Of a DNA stretch of 33,816 bases, positions 17,900-25,754 are shown piece by piece. Each line of letters opens with the position of its first letter. Position 1 is the stretch's first letter. The notes below the pieces were generated by a model. That model worked only from the letters and a program-made list of their open reading frames with translations, had not been told where the DNA came from and ran no database searches. Source of the stretch: an uncultured Bacteroidales bacterium (GTDB lineage: Bacteria; Bacteroidota; Bacteroidia; Bacteroidales; F082); the NCBI GenBank assembly GCA_946184615.1, contig CAMHFN010000022.1, forward strand, positions 1 to 33,816, in the 5' to 3' direction. The translations under genes and the position numbers were made by a program.

Positions 17900-19105
17900 A
17901 TGAAAGTAAAAGCAATTCTTCTTATGGCCGTTTTGGTCGCTTTGGGTGTACAATCGTATGCTCAGAACCAGATTTTGGGTCAAACCGTGAATCCCAATGT
18001 TATTACCACCGCTGTTCCTTTTATTTCGATCGCCCCGGATGCCCGTGGCGGTTCCATGGGTGACTGCGGTGTGGCATCAGAAGCCGATGTCTATAGCATG
18101 CATTACAATCCGGCCAAATATACTTTTATGGAGCCGAAGATGAGTATCGGTTTGGGTTATAGCCCTTGGCTGCGCAACTTGGTGCCTGATATGAATCTGG
18201 CTTATCTGGCTTTTGCCACCAAGCTGAATTCAGAGTCGGCTCTAGCTGCCACCTTGCGTTATTTCAGTTGCGGTGAGATCACTTTCACGGATGCAACCGG
18301 CCATACGATAGATGAATACAGACCCAATGAGTGGGCTCTTGATGCCTCTTATTCAAGAATGCTTACGGAATACCTCTCTGGTGCAGTGGCGGGTCGTTTC
18401 ATTTACTCCAACCTGACCCAGGGTGTGACAGAAGGCTCCTCGGTGGGCTGGTCGGTCGCTGCCGATGTGGCTTTGTACTACAAGCGTCCCGTGGAATGGT
18501 TTAAGGATATGGATGCCGACTTCTCTTGGGGTTTGAGTATCAACAATATCGGCTCTAAGGTCAGTTACGACTTCACCACCCTTGAAAAGGACTTCATTCC
18601 CACCACTTTGCGCTTTGGTCCCAGCCTGAAGTTGGAACTCGATGAATACAACTCACTGGCCTTTATGTTCGATGTCACCAAGCTGTTGGTGCCTACACCG
18701 CCTACGTATTTTCCTGGTACGGATTCTATCGCATACGGAATGTCCGACAATGTGTCTGTGCCCGTGGGTATCATTCAGTCGTTCTTTGACGCTCCCGGTT
18801 ACTCGTTCAATGACCAAGGAGAGAAAGTGGGCAAAGGACCTTTCTATGAGGAACTCTGTGAGTATAATATCGGTGCTGGTGTAGAGTATTGGTACAACAA
18901 TGTTTTCGCTGTCCGCGCTGGTTACTTCAATGAAGCCGCTTTGAAGGGCAACCGTAAGTATGTGACCTTGGGTGCCGCTTTGAAGTATAATGTTTTCGGC
19001 CTCGATGTTTCTTACCTCGTTCCTGTAAATGGTACCTATGGTACGAATCCTCTGGAGAGAACCCTGCGCTTTAACTTGACTTACGATATTATTTCGGGGA
19101 AGTGA
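17900..19105 (+). CDS. porV: PorV, T9SS outer-membrane shuttle protein
   Basis: A 401-residue FadL-like outer-membrane beta-barrel. PorV binds the C-terminal domain of T9SS cargo after passage through the translocon and carries it to PorU. A signal peptide (ILLMAVLVALGVQSYAQ) precedes the mature N-terminus. The stretch with PFISIAPDARGGSMGDCGVA and the following HYNPAKY is highly typical of the PorV/PorQ family, and alternating strands continue to the end. Length is as expected. Placement directly after porU supports PorV rather than PorQ. It is convergent with the protease gene downstream. Confidence 0.93.
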   Translation: MKVKAILLMAVLVALGVQSYAQNQILGQTVNPNVITTAVPFISIAPDARGGSMGDCGVASEADVYSMHYNPAKYTFMEPKMSIGLGYSPWLRNLVPDMNLAYLAFATKLNSESALAATLRYFSCGEITFTDATGHTIDEYRPNEWALDASYSRMLTEYLSGAVAGRFIYSNLTQGVTEGSSVGWSVAADVALYYKRPVEWFKDMDADFSWGLSINNIGSKVSYDFTTLEKDFIPTTLRFGPSLKLELDEYNSLAFMFDVTKLLVPTPPTYFPGTDSIAYGMSDNVSVPVGIIQSFFDAPGYSFNDQGEKVGKGPFYEELCEYNIGAGVEYWYNNVFAVRAGYFNEAALKGNRKYVTLGAALKYNVFGLDVSYLVPVNGTYGTNPLERTLRFNLTYDIISGK

Positions 19106-19113
19106 GTTTTTAG

Positions 19114-19209
19114 AGAAGTAAGAAGTAAGAAGAAAGAAGAAATAGAGGCGACCTCAGTTTTGAGGCCGCCTCTATTCATATCTAAAAGCTTCTTACTTCT
19201 TACTTCTTG
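19114..19209. repeat. Nested inverted repeat with heptamer arms between porV and the protease gene
   Basis: The outer arms are period-7 arrays: AGAAGTA units from 19114 and CTTCTTA units at 19189-19209. Nineteen bases of each arm (19114-19132 and 19189-19207) are perfectly complementary. The right arm runs through the TAA stop of the minus-strand protease gene and its last two Lys codons. Inside lies a second hairpin, described separately. Confidence 0.85.
19141..19176. terminator. Bidirectional hairpin terminator between convergent genes
   Basis: A 16-bp stem with one mismatch: AATAGAGGCGACCTCA at 19141-19156 pairs with TGAGGCCGCCTCTATT at 19161-19176 around a GTTT loop. It lies between the ends of porV (plus) and the protease gene (minus). 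There is no long T-run, but the flanks are purine- or pyrimidine-rich, and the position fits a shared terminator or an mRNA-stabilising stem. Confidence 0.7.
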
Positions 19210-22200
19210 TGCACCTTCTTCACCACAGTGCCTTGGCGGGTGATGATCCGCACCAGATAGCTGCCGGAAGGGTGCTGCGACAGGTCGAAGCTGTATTGGT
19301 CGGCGTCGACTTCAGCAGTATAGATCAGTTGCCCCACAGTGTTGTAGACGCTGATACGGGTCATGCCTTCACATTCAATGTTCACCTTGTCAGAGGTTGG
19401 GTTCGGGTAGAGCTTGGCACTGGCATTCAGTTCATCTACACCCGTGGAGTTTTTCACCGTAATGGCAAGATTGCCCTCGGTGTCATTGCACTCCGAAAGA
19501 GATGTTGCTGTCAATACGGCTTGGCCTCTGAATTCCTGGTTCCACACGATATGGACGGTCATATCGTCGTTGGCCATCTCGATGGTGCCGGCTTCTTCAG
19601 GACTGAGGCTGTAGTCGACTCTTATAGAATTGGTGATGGTGTAGGAGGAACTGGGCGTTATACGGGCATCCAGTTCGGTGTCGCCACTGATGGCAGGAGC
19701 CTCGTCGGTGGGAACCACGTTCACGGTTAGGGTAATGTCTAAGTCATTGATGCAGTCGCTGCCGCATCCATCTGCTTGGAGGGTAATTCTCGTCAGATGG
19801 ATCGCCGTGGTTTCTGTGAGAGTCAATTCAAAGGAGTAGTTGGAGCCATTGAATTGGATGGGCTCGATGCCTTCTCCTTCAATGATGTAACTATGCAACA
19901 TGGACTCGTCGTCATTTGTGGTGAACTCGAACGTGGCAGTCTCTCCTTCACAGATTTCAAGGAAGGTCTTGTCGACGTTGAGTTGGGGCGTTTCAAGGAT
20001 TTGGATGCCCAACGCATAATTGGGATCGATTTCACAGATGCCGTTGCTCAAATGGTGGAATTCGAAAGTGTAGCTCCCGGGTTCGAGGTCCGAAGTAGGT
20101 AACACAAGAGGTTGTCCCTCGGTTAGGGTGAGTGTCTCCCCATTGACTTCCATGGTCATCTGGCCATTGACGTATCCGCTGAAGGAAGCAAAACCCACGG
20201 TAAAGTCTTCTCCTTGGCAGGAGGTGATGAAGCAATTAGGCAGGGGCATATCCATAAAAGGTGAAGGACTCATTTCGAACGGATAGTCGAATACAATGTC
20301 CCCACAGCCTTCAGAATGGGCCGTAGCATAAAGAGTGACACCGTTTGCGATATCTTGTGCCCCTGGGGTGTAGGTGGTTTCCAAAGCAGAAGGATCTTCA
20401 AAGATGCCGTCGCCAGAAGTGCTCCAAGTAAAGGTGCTGTAGTCACCAATGATGTTAACGGCAACGCTTTGTGGTTCGTTTAAAGCACAATACGATATGT
20501 CGTGGAGAGCATTTTCAATAATCACGGGTTGGGAGAAGGTGACGGTCATCTCATCCGTGATGGTGTTGTCCTGGAAGCCTGTAGCGGTGAGGGTTAATGT
20601 GACTGATCCGTTGGCGATGTCTTGGTTGCCAGGGGTGTAGATGGGCTCAGCGATGGTAGCATCATCGAAAGAGCCGTCGCCAGAGGTGGTCCATTCCAAG
20701 GTTTGATAGTTGGCAGCATAGCCAAGAATATGGGCGGCCTCATTTCCGCAAGTGGTGATGTCGAGGCCAGCACTGGCACTGAGACTCAGGTCGCGGGGCA
20801 ACTCCACAAAGTCAATCCAACAACAGTCGCTTCCGCTATCGACGCTACCGTCTTTGATGTATTTCCAAACAAAGGAGTGGTTACCGGCATTCACGGCATA
20901 TTGTTTTTTAGTCCAGCCTATAGTGCCCGACCAGCTGTTCAGTTCTTGGTTGTCAATATAAAAATGGAGTTTGTCGTAGTAGTTTTCAGAGGACACCTTA
21001 AAGTAGAAAGAGATGGAATCGGGTTCTCCGACTTCATACGTGAGCGTCAGCACAGTCTCTTGGCTGTTGCCAATCACGCCTGATTTCAAACAGTATTGAC
21101 CTTCGTATGGATCATCGGTCTCGAACGTCCAGGGATAAGGCAAGTCATTGGTCCAGGGTTCATTAAGCACTCCCATTTCGAAGTCTTCCACATTGAGGCC
21201 GAGTTTTGCGACAAAGTCCTTTGAATCGGTGTAAATGCCGGAAGTAACATCCAAAGTGTATTCAGCGGGATAACCTGCAGGAGCGTTGCCCACATGCACT
21301 TGATATTCAAAATTGGTGCCCTCGGAGGCTGGGATGCCGCTGATGGTCTGTGAGGCATCGCCCAATAGTTGCAGGAAGACATTGTTCATCAAGAGCGTCG
21401 CAGTGGTCTCATGGGAATCGGCATTGCCGTTGTTGTAGACGGTAAAGGAGAGTTTTGCAGTCTCACCCGGGTCGAGGCGTCCATTGCCGTTGCCGTTGAT
21501 CTCGCGGATGCCCACATCGCCAATTCTAAACGCAGGAGCGTAGGCTTTTAGGGTGATATGGCTCTCATAGATATCGTCACCACTGGTGATGGTTACCGTA
21601 AATTGAATAGAGGTCCTGTTAGGCACTTCGTCAGAGACGGAGAAAGCAAAGGCGTTATCAAGACTCGATACGACATTGGAATCAAGGTCTCCAAATTCAA
21701 CGGTGCCGTTGGTGATGGTGACGTATTCCGACTCGCAGGTCAGTGTGACGGTACCGGCGGGAGCTTGGGCGTTGCCTACGTTTTTCAAGATGAGGTCAAA
21801 TCCAGCATCTTCGCCGAAATTGAGTTGTGTAGCTTGGTTGGAAAGGGCGTATTCATCGATGATGACGTAGGGACCGTCGGCAGGAATGACTTCGATGTCG
21901 GCCTCATAACGGAGGTAGTTTTGTCCAGTGACGGTGAGTCTCAAAATGGTTGGAGGAACCTGTGAGGGGATCTCCATGTTCTGTATGCTGCCAGAAGCCT
22001 GTGCTACGGCTACGATTTCCATATTTGTTCCTTCCCCTTTGGTCAGGGCGATGGTGGTACCTTCAGGTGCGGTGATTTGGAAGGTGGTCAGTCCGGCAAG
22101 TTGTACACTTTGATGGTTGACGGCCATGGTCTGCGGCACCTGGGTGTAGATCCTCAGGAAAGCGTCGCAATGGGCGGTGAACATGGTATAAGTGATGTCC

Positions 22201-24086
22201 TTGCTTTCCACGTTGTAGGGCCATGAACTTTGGGCAAGGAAGTACTTTCCTGCTACGTTGCCAAAAGCAGGCATCCAGTTCCCCGTTTGTGGTGCAGCAG
22301 GCTGGTAGGGACCATAGTCTGGCATGAAGTTTCCATCGAAGAGGTCGTAGACTCCCCATACGTAGGCATCGTTGACGAAGGAATAGGATACTTGGGTGGG
22401 ACTGAGAACACCTACGGCACCGGCGTTTCCGCCGTTGTAGGTGCGGCGCATCCATTTTTCAGTGAAGCAGTTTCCGTTTGATCCGGTGTAATCGAACATG
22501 CCTGTTTCGCAGTTGATGGACATCACAAATGGAAGTTTGCCCACATTGTTCATCTGGTCGATATGAGGATTGCGCACAGCGGGTTCTCCCCATCCTTCAT
22601 TCAAACCATGGTCACGGTGCTGAATCCAGAACGTGCCGTTGTTGACCGCCTGTACCACTTGCTCGGGCGTTCCATTGTTCCAGTTGCCGAGTTCCGAGGG
22701 GGTGGCTGGGATATAGTTTGTTCCGTTAGGGCCGAAATAATTGACCACCATATCGGTGTTCTGGTTTGATGACCAAATGTTGCCAGGAGTGCCTTCGTAA
22801 ATGCAATTGATGCGGTTGGTGTTGTATCCTTTGTTGCGCATGTAACCGCCAAACACCTCAGAGCAGAGTTGGAACCAGCGTTCGGTTTGCCAGCCTAAGG
22901 CAGTGACTGGACTGGTGTAGAAGCTTGGGTCTATGTTGGGGTTTGTGTATTCGTATTCAATCTGTTTGCTGATGAAAATGGGGAGTTCGGCTTCGTTTTG
23001 GGCGACCAGACGAGAGAACACCATGTCGGGTAAGTTGTCGTTGCCTTGGGCATCAGCGTAACGATTGTCGGTGATGCAGTTACCATAATAGTTGGAATGG
23101 AAAACTACCTCTGCGGGGATGAACTGACTCATATTAGTACCGTGGTCACCGAGCAGACACACTGCTACCGGGGCGATGCCCCAAGTGTGATAGGCATTGT
23201 GAAACCACAGTCTCATGGCATCTGTGGTAGAGGCTGGCATTTCATCCAAACGATAGACTTCGGTGAGGATGCCTTGTTTCATTCGGTATTCCTTCAACTG
23301 TTGTGCGTATGGGGCCCAAGCATCATTGTTTGGGGTGATGATGAGATACTCGGCACCTTCAGTTCCATCGCGAAGCCATTGTTGCATACGGGCTTCGTAG
23401 TCGATGACGGGCAACTGATCGTAGTTCATCAGCTCAGCGGCGAGGATGGGATCCCAATAGGGTGAACGCAGGCGGTCTTCTCCAAAATGACCGTTCCCTC
23501 CTTCATAACTGACCGAGAGTTCTACATCGGTGAAAACCACCAACTCCTTGGTCACAGGATTGTATTGGAATGGGGTGATGGAAACCGTCACGGCATCCAC
23601 CCCACGGATGTATGACGTGCTTATCTCAAAGGGATTCTCGGGGTAGAAGGCATTTCTGCCATAGATCTTCATGTCTTTCTTGTAATCCATCTCCGGCTTC
23701 TCGGTTTCTGCTTGGATGCGCAGGGCAGGGGCAATGTTCACGTTTTTGATGACCTGACGCTCGGCATGAATCACGTTTAGGGTGGCAGTGGCCCCTTGTG
23801 GGATGGCCATCATGCGACTTTCTGTAGGCAAGTTGGGACTCCCAGCAGCATTGGGAAGAACGATGCTTTTGATGGAGATCTCCGACATTTCTTCGCCTCG
23901 GTAGTTCATCTGGTTGAGGCTGAAACTCCCCAGTTCATAGCTGATGCGTAACCCGTCACGGGTTTTTTCGATCAGGGTAAAGCCCTGTCGTCCTTTTACC
24001 GGATAGGTGTACGTTTGTGCCATGGTAAAACTGGCGATGAGCGTCAAAACCATTAAGACAACTCCTCTAGTATAAATTCTTTTCAT
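19200..24086 (-). CDS. Gingipain-like C25 cysteine protease, T9SS cargo
   Basis: A 1628-residue secreted protease. Visible order: signal peptide ending TMAQ; a gingipain-type propeptide (about 25-240); a C25 peptidase domain (about 242-600) with His493 in QHRDHG and Cys526 in SINCETG, spaced 33 apart as in RgpB; Ig-like and CARDB-like beta domains (about 640-960); a cleaved-adhesin-like jelly roll (about 968-1095) ending CCWIDFVELP; two copies of an Ig-like module sharing TSGDG and YTPG-QDIANG; and a T9SS sorting domain (about 1558-1628) with LYPNPTSDKV and a VKKVHKK end. The protein should be exported by T9SS and cleaved by PorU at the cell surface. Substrate specificity (Arg, Lys or other) cannot be read here. 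It is the last gene of a four-gene minus-strand set, 28 bases after the beta-barrel gene. Confidence 0.88.
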   Translation of the reverse strand: MKRIYTRGVVLMVLTLIASFTMAQTYTYPVKGRQGFTLIEKTRDGLRISYELGSFSLNQMNYRGEEMSEISIKSIVLPNAAGSPNLPTESRMMAIPQGATATLNVIHAERQVIKNVNIAPALRIQAETEKPEMDYKKDMKIYGRNAFYPENPFEISTSYIRGVDAVTVSITPFQYNPVTKELVVFTDVELSVSYEGGNGHFGEDRLRSPYWDPILAAELMNYDQLPVIDYEARMQQWLRDGTEGAEYLIITPNNDAWAPYAQQLKEYRMKQGILTEVYRLDEMPASTTDAMRLWFHNAYHTWGIAPVAVCLLGDHGTNMSQFIPAEVVFHSNYYGNCITDNRYADAQGNDNLPDMVFSRLVAQNEAELPIFISKQIEYEYTNPNIDPSFYTSPVTALGWQTERWFQLCSEVFGGYMRNKGYNTNRINCIYEGTPGNIWSSNQNTDMVVNYFGPNGTNYIPATPSELGNWNNGTPEQVVQAVNNGTFWIQHRDHGLNEGWGEPAVRNPHIDQMNNVGKLPFVMSINCETGMFDYTGSNGNCFTEKWMRRTYNGGNAGAVGVLSPTQVSYSFVNDAYVWGVYDLFDGNFMPDYGPYQPAAPQTGNWMPAFGNVAGKYFLAQSSWPYNVESKDITYTMFTAHCDAFLRIYTQVPQTMAVNHQSVQLAGLTTFQITAPEGTTIALTKGEGTNMEIVAVAQASGSIQNMEIPSQVPPTILRLTVTGQNYLRYEADIEVIPADGPYVIIDEYALSNQATQLNFGEDAGFDLILKNVGNAQAPAGTVTLTCESEYVTITNGTVEFGDLDSNVVSSLDNAFAFSVSDEVPNRTSIQFTVTITSGDDIYESHITLKAYAPAFRIGDVGIREINGNGNGRLDPGETAKLSFTVYNNGNADSHETTATLLMNNVFLQLLGDASQTISGIPASEGTNFEYQVHVGNAPAGYPAEYTLDVTSGIYTDSKDFVAKLGLNVEDFEMGVLNEPWTNDLPYPWTFETDDPYEGQYCLKSGVIGNSQETVLTLTYEVGEPDSISFYFKVSSENYYDKLHFYIDNQELNSWSGTIGWTKKQYAVNAGNHSFVWKYIKDGSVDSGSDCCWIDFVELPRDLSLSASAGLDITTCGNEAAHILGYAANYQTLEWTTSGDGSFDDATIAEPIYTPGNQDIANGSVTLTLTATGFQDNTITDEMTVTFSQPVIIENALHDISYCALNEPQSVAVNIIGDYSTFTWSTSGDGIFEDPSALETTYTPGAQDIANGVTLYATAHSEGCGDIVFDYPFEMSPSPFMDMPLPNCFITSCQGEDFTVGFASFSGYVNGQMTMEVNGETLTLTEGQPLVLPTSDLEPGSYTFEFHHLSNGICEIDPNYALGIQILETPQLNVDKTFLEICEGETATFEFTTNDDESMLHSYIIEGEGIEPIQFNGSNYSFELTLTETTAIHLTRITLQADGCGSDCINDLDITLTVNVVPTDEAPAISGDTELDARITPSSSYTITNSIRVDYSLSPEEAGTIEMANDDMTVHIVWNQEFRGQAVLTATSLSECNDTEGNLAITVKNSTGVDELNASAKLYPNPTSDKVNIECEGMTRISVYNTVGQLIYTAEVDADQYSFDLSQHPSGSYLVRIITRQGTVVKKVHKK

Positions 24087-24114
24087 ATTTATATAGATTT
24101 AAATTATCAATCTT

Positions 24115-25014
24115 TTAATACATATTACTCTTAAAATTCCAACATGCATCGTGAAGCATTTTCTTAATGGGAATGATAATGGTGAGATTGGCTTCTACAT
24201 CATGGGAACGGATGGTTTTATCGTTATCTTTTAGCACTAGACTCTTTTTGCCATTCTGATCGGTAACCTGTTTCCAAATGAAACCTTCTTCAGCCAGGTT
24301 GCGGAGTCCGTAGTTGGCTGCGATGTCAAATTTGAGGATGATGGCGGAACCTTCAGTGGGGATTCGCCCCATGATACCCATGCCTGCGAGAGCATTGACA
24401 CTTAATAGGGCTTTTTTGTCGACTGGCTTTTCTTGGGAGTCTGTAATTGTGCCGTAGGAAGTTAAAGTGTGTTGTATAAGAGGTTTCTCAAACACAAATC
24501 CTATTTTTCCATTTTTTTCTCCTAAGGTAGCATTGAACCCAAGAGGAATGTCAACTTGAGGGGCGATAAACACATAGGGCACTACCTTATCGTCTTTGAA
24601 AGTGCCTTTGAAATAATACGTCAAAGGAATCCGCACGGAGGCAACATTGTACCCCATAAAGAATTCCCTGTGAAAGACGTCGGTTGTCGTCAATGAAACT
24701 TGATAGTTCATATCGTACGACATCTTGGTGCCTTTTTGCGAGAATAGACCTTCAATTCCTATGGAAAACCTTTGGAAATAGCGTTCTGCAACGAAGCCTG
24801 CAGTATAGCCAAAATTCCCTAAGTAGTTCACTTCAGAAAGCTCTGAATTGAGAAGGATGCTCCATGGGCAACCCAGCTTTAGTCCTACAGTGTAGTTGCT
24901 GAATGCCAGATTGGTCCCTGGTTTCGTCGACTTCAACGGCTTGCGAAATTGTCGTTGTGCGCTCATCGAAACGGTGAGGAGCAGAAGCATCACTATAAGG
25001 AAAGGCTTTTTCAT
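24115..25014 (-). CDS. Outer-membrane beta-barrel protein, PorT-like family
   Basis: A 299-residue protein with a signal peptide (LIVMLLLLTVSMSAQ) and repeated alternating strands, such as YTVGLKLG, YTAGFVAERYFQRFSIGIEGLFSQKG and VRIPLTYYFKG. This is the pattern of the Bacteroidota outer-membrane beta-barrel families that include PorT. True PorT is a T9SS protein, but many relatives of the fold are not, so no gene symbol is given. It is encoded 10 bases after a lipoprotein gene and 28 bases before the gingipain-like protease gene. An envelope role linked to that protease is plausible but inferred only from context. Confidence 0.65.
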   Translation of the reverse strand: MKKPFLIVMLLLLTVSMSAQRQFRKPLKSTKPGTNLAFSNYTVGLKLGCPWSILLNSELSEVNYLGNFGYTAGFVAERYFQRFSIGIEGLFSQKGTKMSYDMNYQVSLTTTDVFHREFFMGYNVASVRIPLTYYFKGTFKDDKVVPYVFIAPQVDIPLGFNATLGEKNGKIGFVFEKPLIQHTLTSYGTITDSQEKPVDKKALLSVNALAGMGIMGRIPTEGSAIILKFDIAANYGLRNLAEEGFIWKQVTDQNGKKSLVLKDNDKTIRSHDVEANLTIIIPIKKMLHDACWNFKSNMY

Positions 25015-25024
25015 TTAGGGCATG

Positions 25025-25741
25025 TTATTGTTCGATCCATTCGCTTTTGGGTGAGAGTCCTGAGTGCTTCTTTATTTCGATGGTGTTGGGAGCAAATGCT
25101 TGGGTGGGTTGGTATTCGTAATCCAGTATTTTTTTACCGAAGAGGTAGTCTTTTACTCCCAGAAATTCTCCAGTATGGGAATCAAACGCCATAGTGCCTG
25201 AGATGAGAATGATGACGGTAGGGTTGCCGTTGCCATCTTCGATTTTTCCTTGGTAATAGGTGGTGAACAAACTGTCGTGTCCGATGAGATACACTTTTCC
25301 CAAATCCATATTGTGGACGTTGTGATAGGTGTCCTGTGTTTCCATCTTGTGTTTGAAAACACATTGGTTTTGATCGTAAAAGAGGTGGGAGACAATGGAA
25401 CCATCCCAACTGCCTTCGGGAGATGCTGCTCCGGAAGGCATGGTGGTGTTGTTAGGACCATAAATCCATCTTTTGCACGGTCCATATTCCATGCCATTTA
25501 CTGTAAAACAGATACTGTCTTTCCAGCTGGGTGGAATGGGACCAAAGTGGATGTTCTGTTCTCCGAAAAGTTCCACTAGATCATTGTTTTGTATTAGGTT
25601 CCCGTTCAAGTCCTCAAAAGTGAATTCATCTTGGATGCTCACTAATTCCTGAGCATTGTTGAAGTCGATATCTAAGGGAGAGCAGGCTGAAAACCCTAGG
25701 GTTAGACCAATGAAAAGCGCAAAAAAGCGTATTGTTTTCAT
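25025..25741 (-). CDS. Predicted lipoprotein of unknown function
   Basis: The start at 25741 (238 residues) is chosen over an ATG at 25768 because it begins at the signal peptide MKTIRFFALFIGLTLGFSAC, with predicted lipidated Cys20. It also leaves a clean 13-base gap to the preceding gene instead of an overlap. The mature part is rich in Asp, Gly and aromatic residues, with many hydrophobic-polar alternations (YLIGHDSLFTTYYQGKIED, TVIILISGTMAFDS) that suggest a beta-rich fold. I do not recognise the family. It lies between a PKD/Ig-rich T9SS cargo gene and a beta-barrel gene, so surface or periplasmic location in the same assembly is a reasonable guess. Confidence 0.7.
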   Translation of the reverse strand: MKTIRFFALFIGLTLGFSACSPLDIDFNNAQELVSIQDEFTFEDLNGNLIQNNDLVELFGEQNIHFGPIPPSWKDSICFTVNGMEYGPCKRWIYGPNNTTMPSGAASPEGSWDGSIVSHLFYDQNQCVFKHKMETQDTYHNVHNMDLGKVYLIGHDSLFTTYYQGKIEDGNGNPTVIILISGTMAFDSHTGEFLGVKDYLFGKKILDYEYQPTQAFAPNTIEIKKHSGLSPKSEWIEQ

Positions 25742-25754
25742 AGCTTTGGGTGGG

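Noticed and set aside
19114..19209. A possible CRISPR array
   Set aside because: The units are 7 bases with no spacers, and no cas gene is in the window.
19200..24086. A true Rgp or Kgp gingipain
   Set aside because: The catalytic dyad and domain plan are gingipain-like, but specificity residues cannot be assigned by eye and the tail modules differ, so only the family level is claimed.
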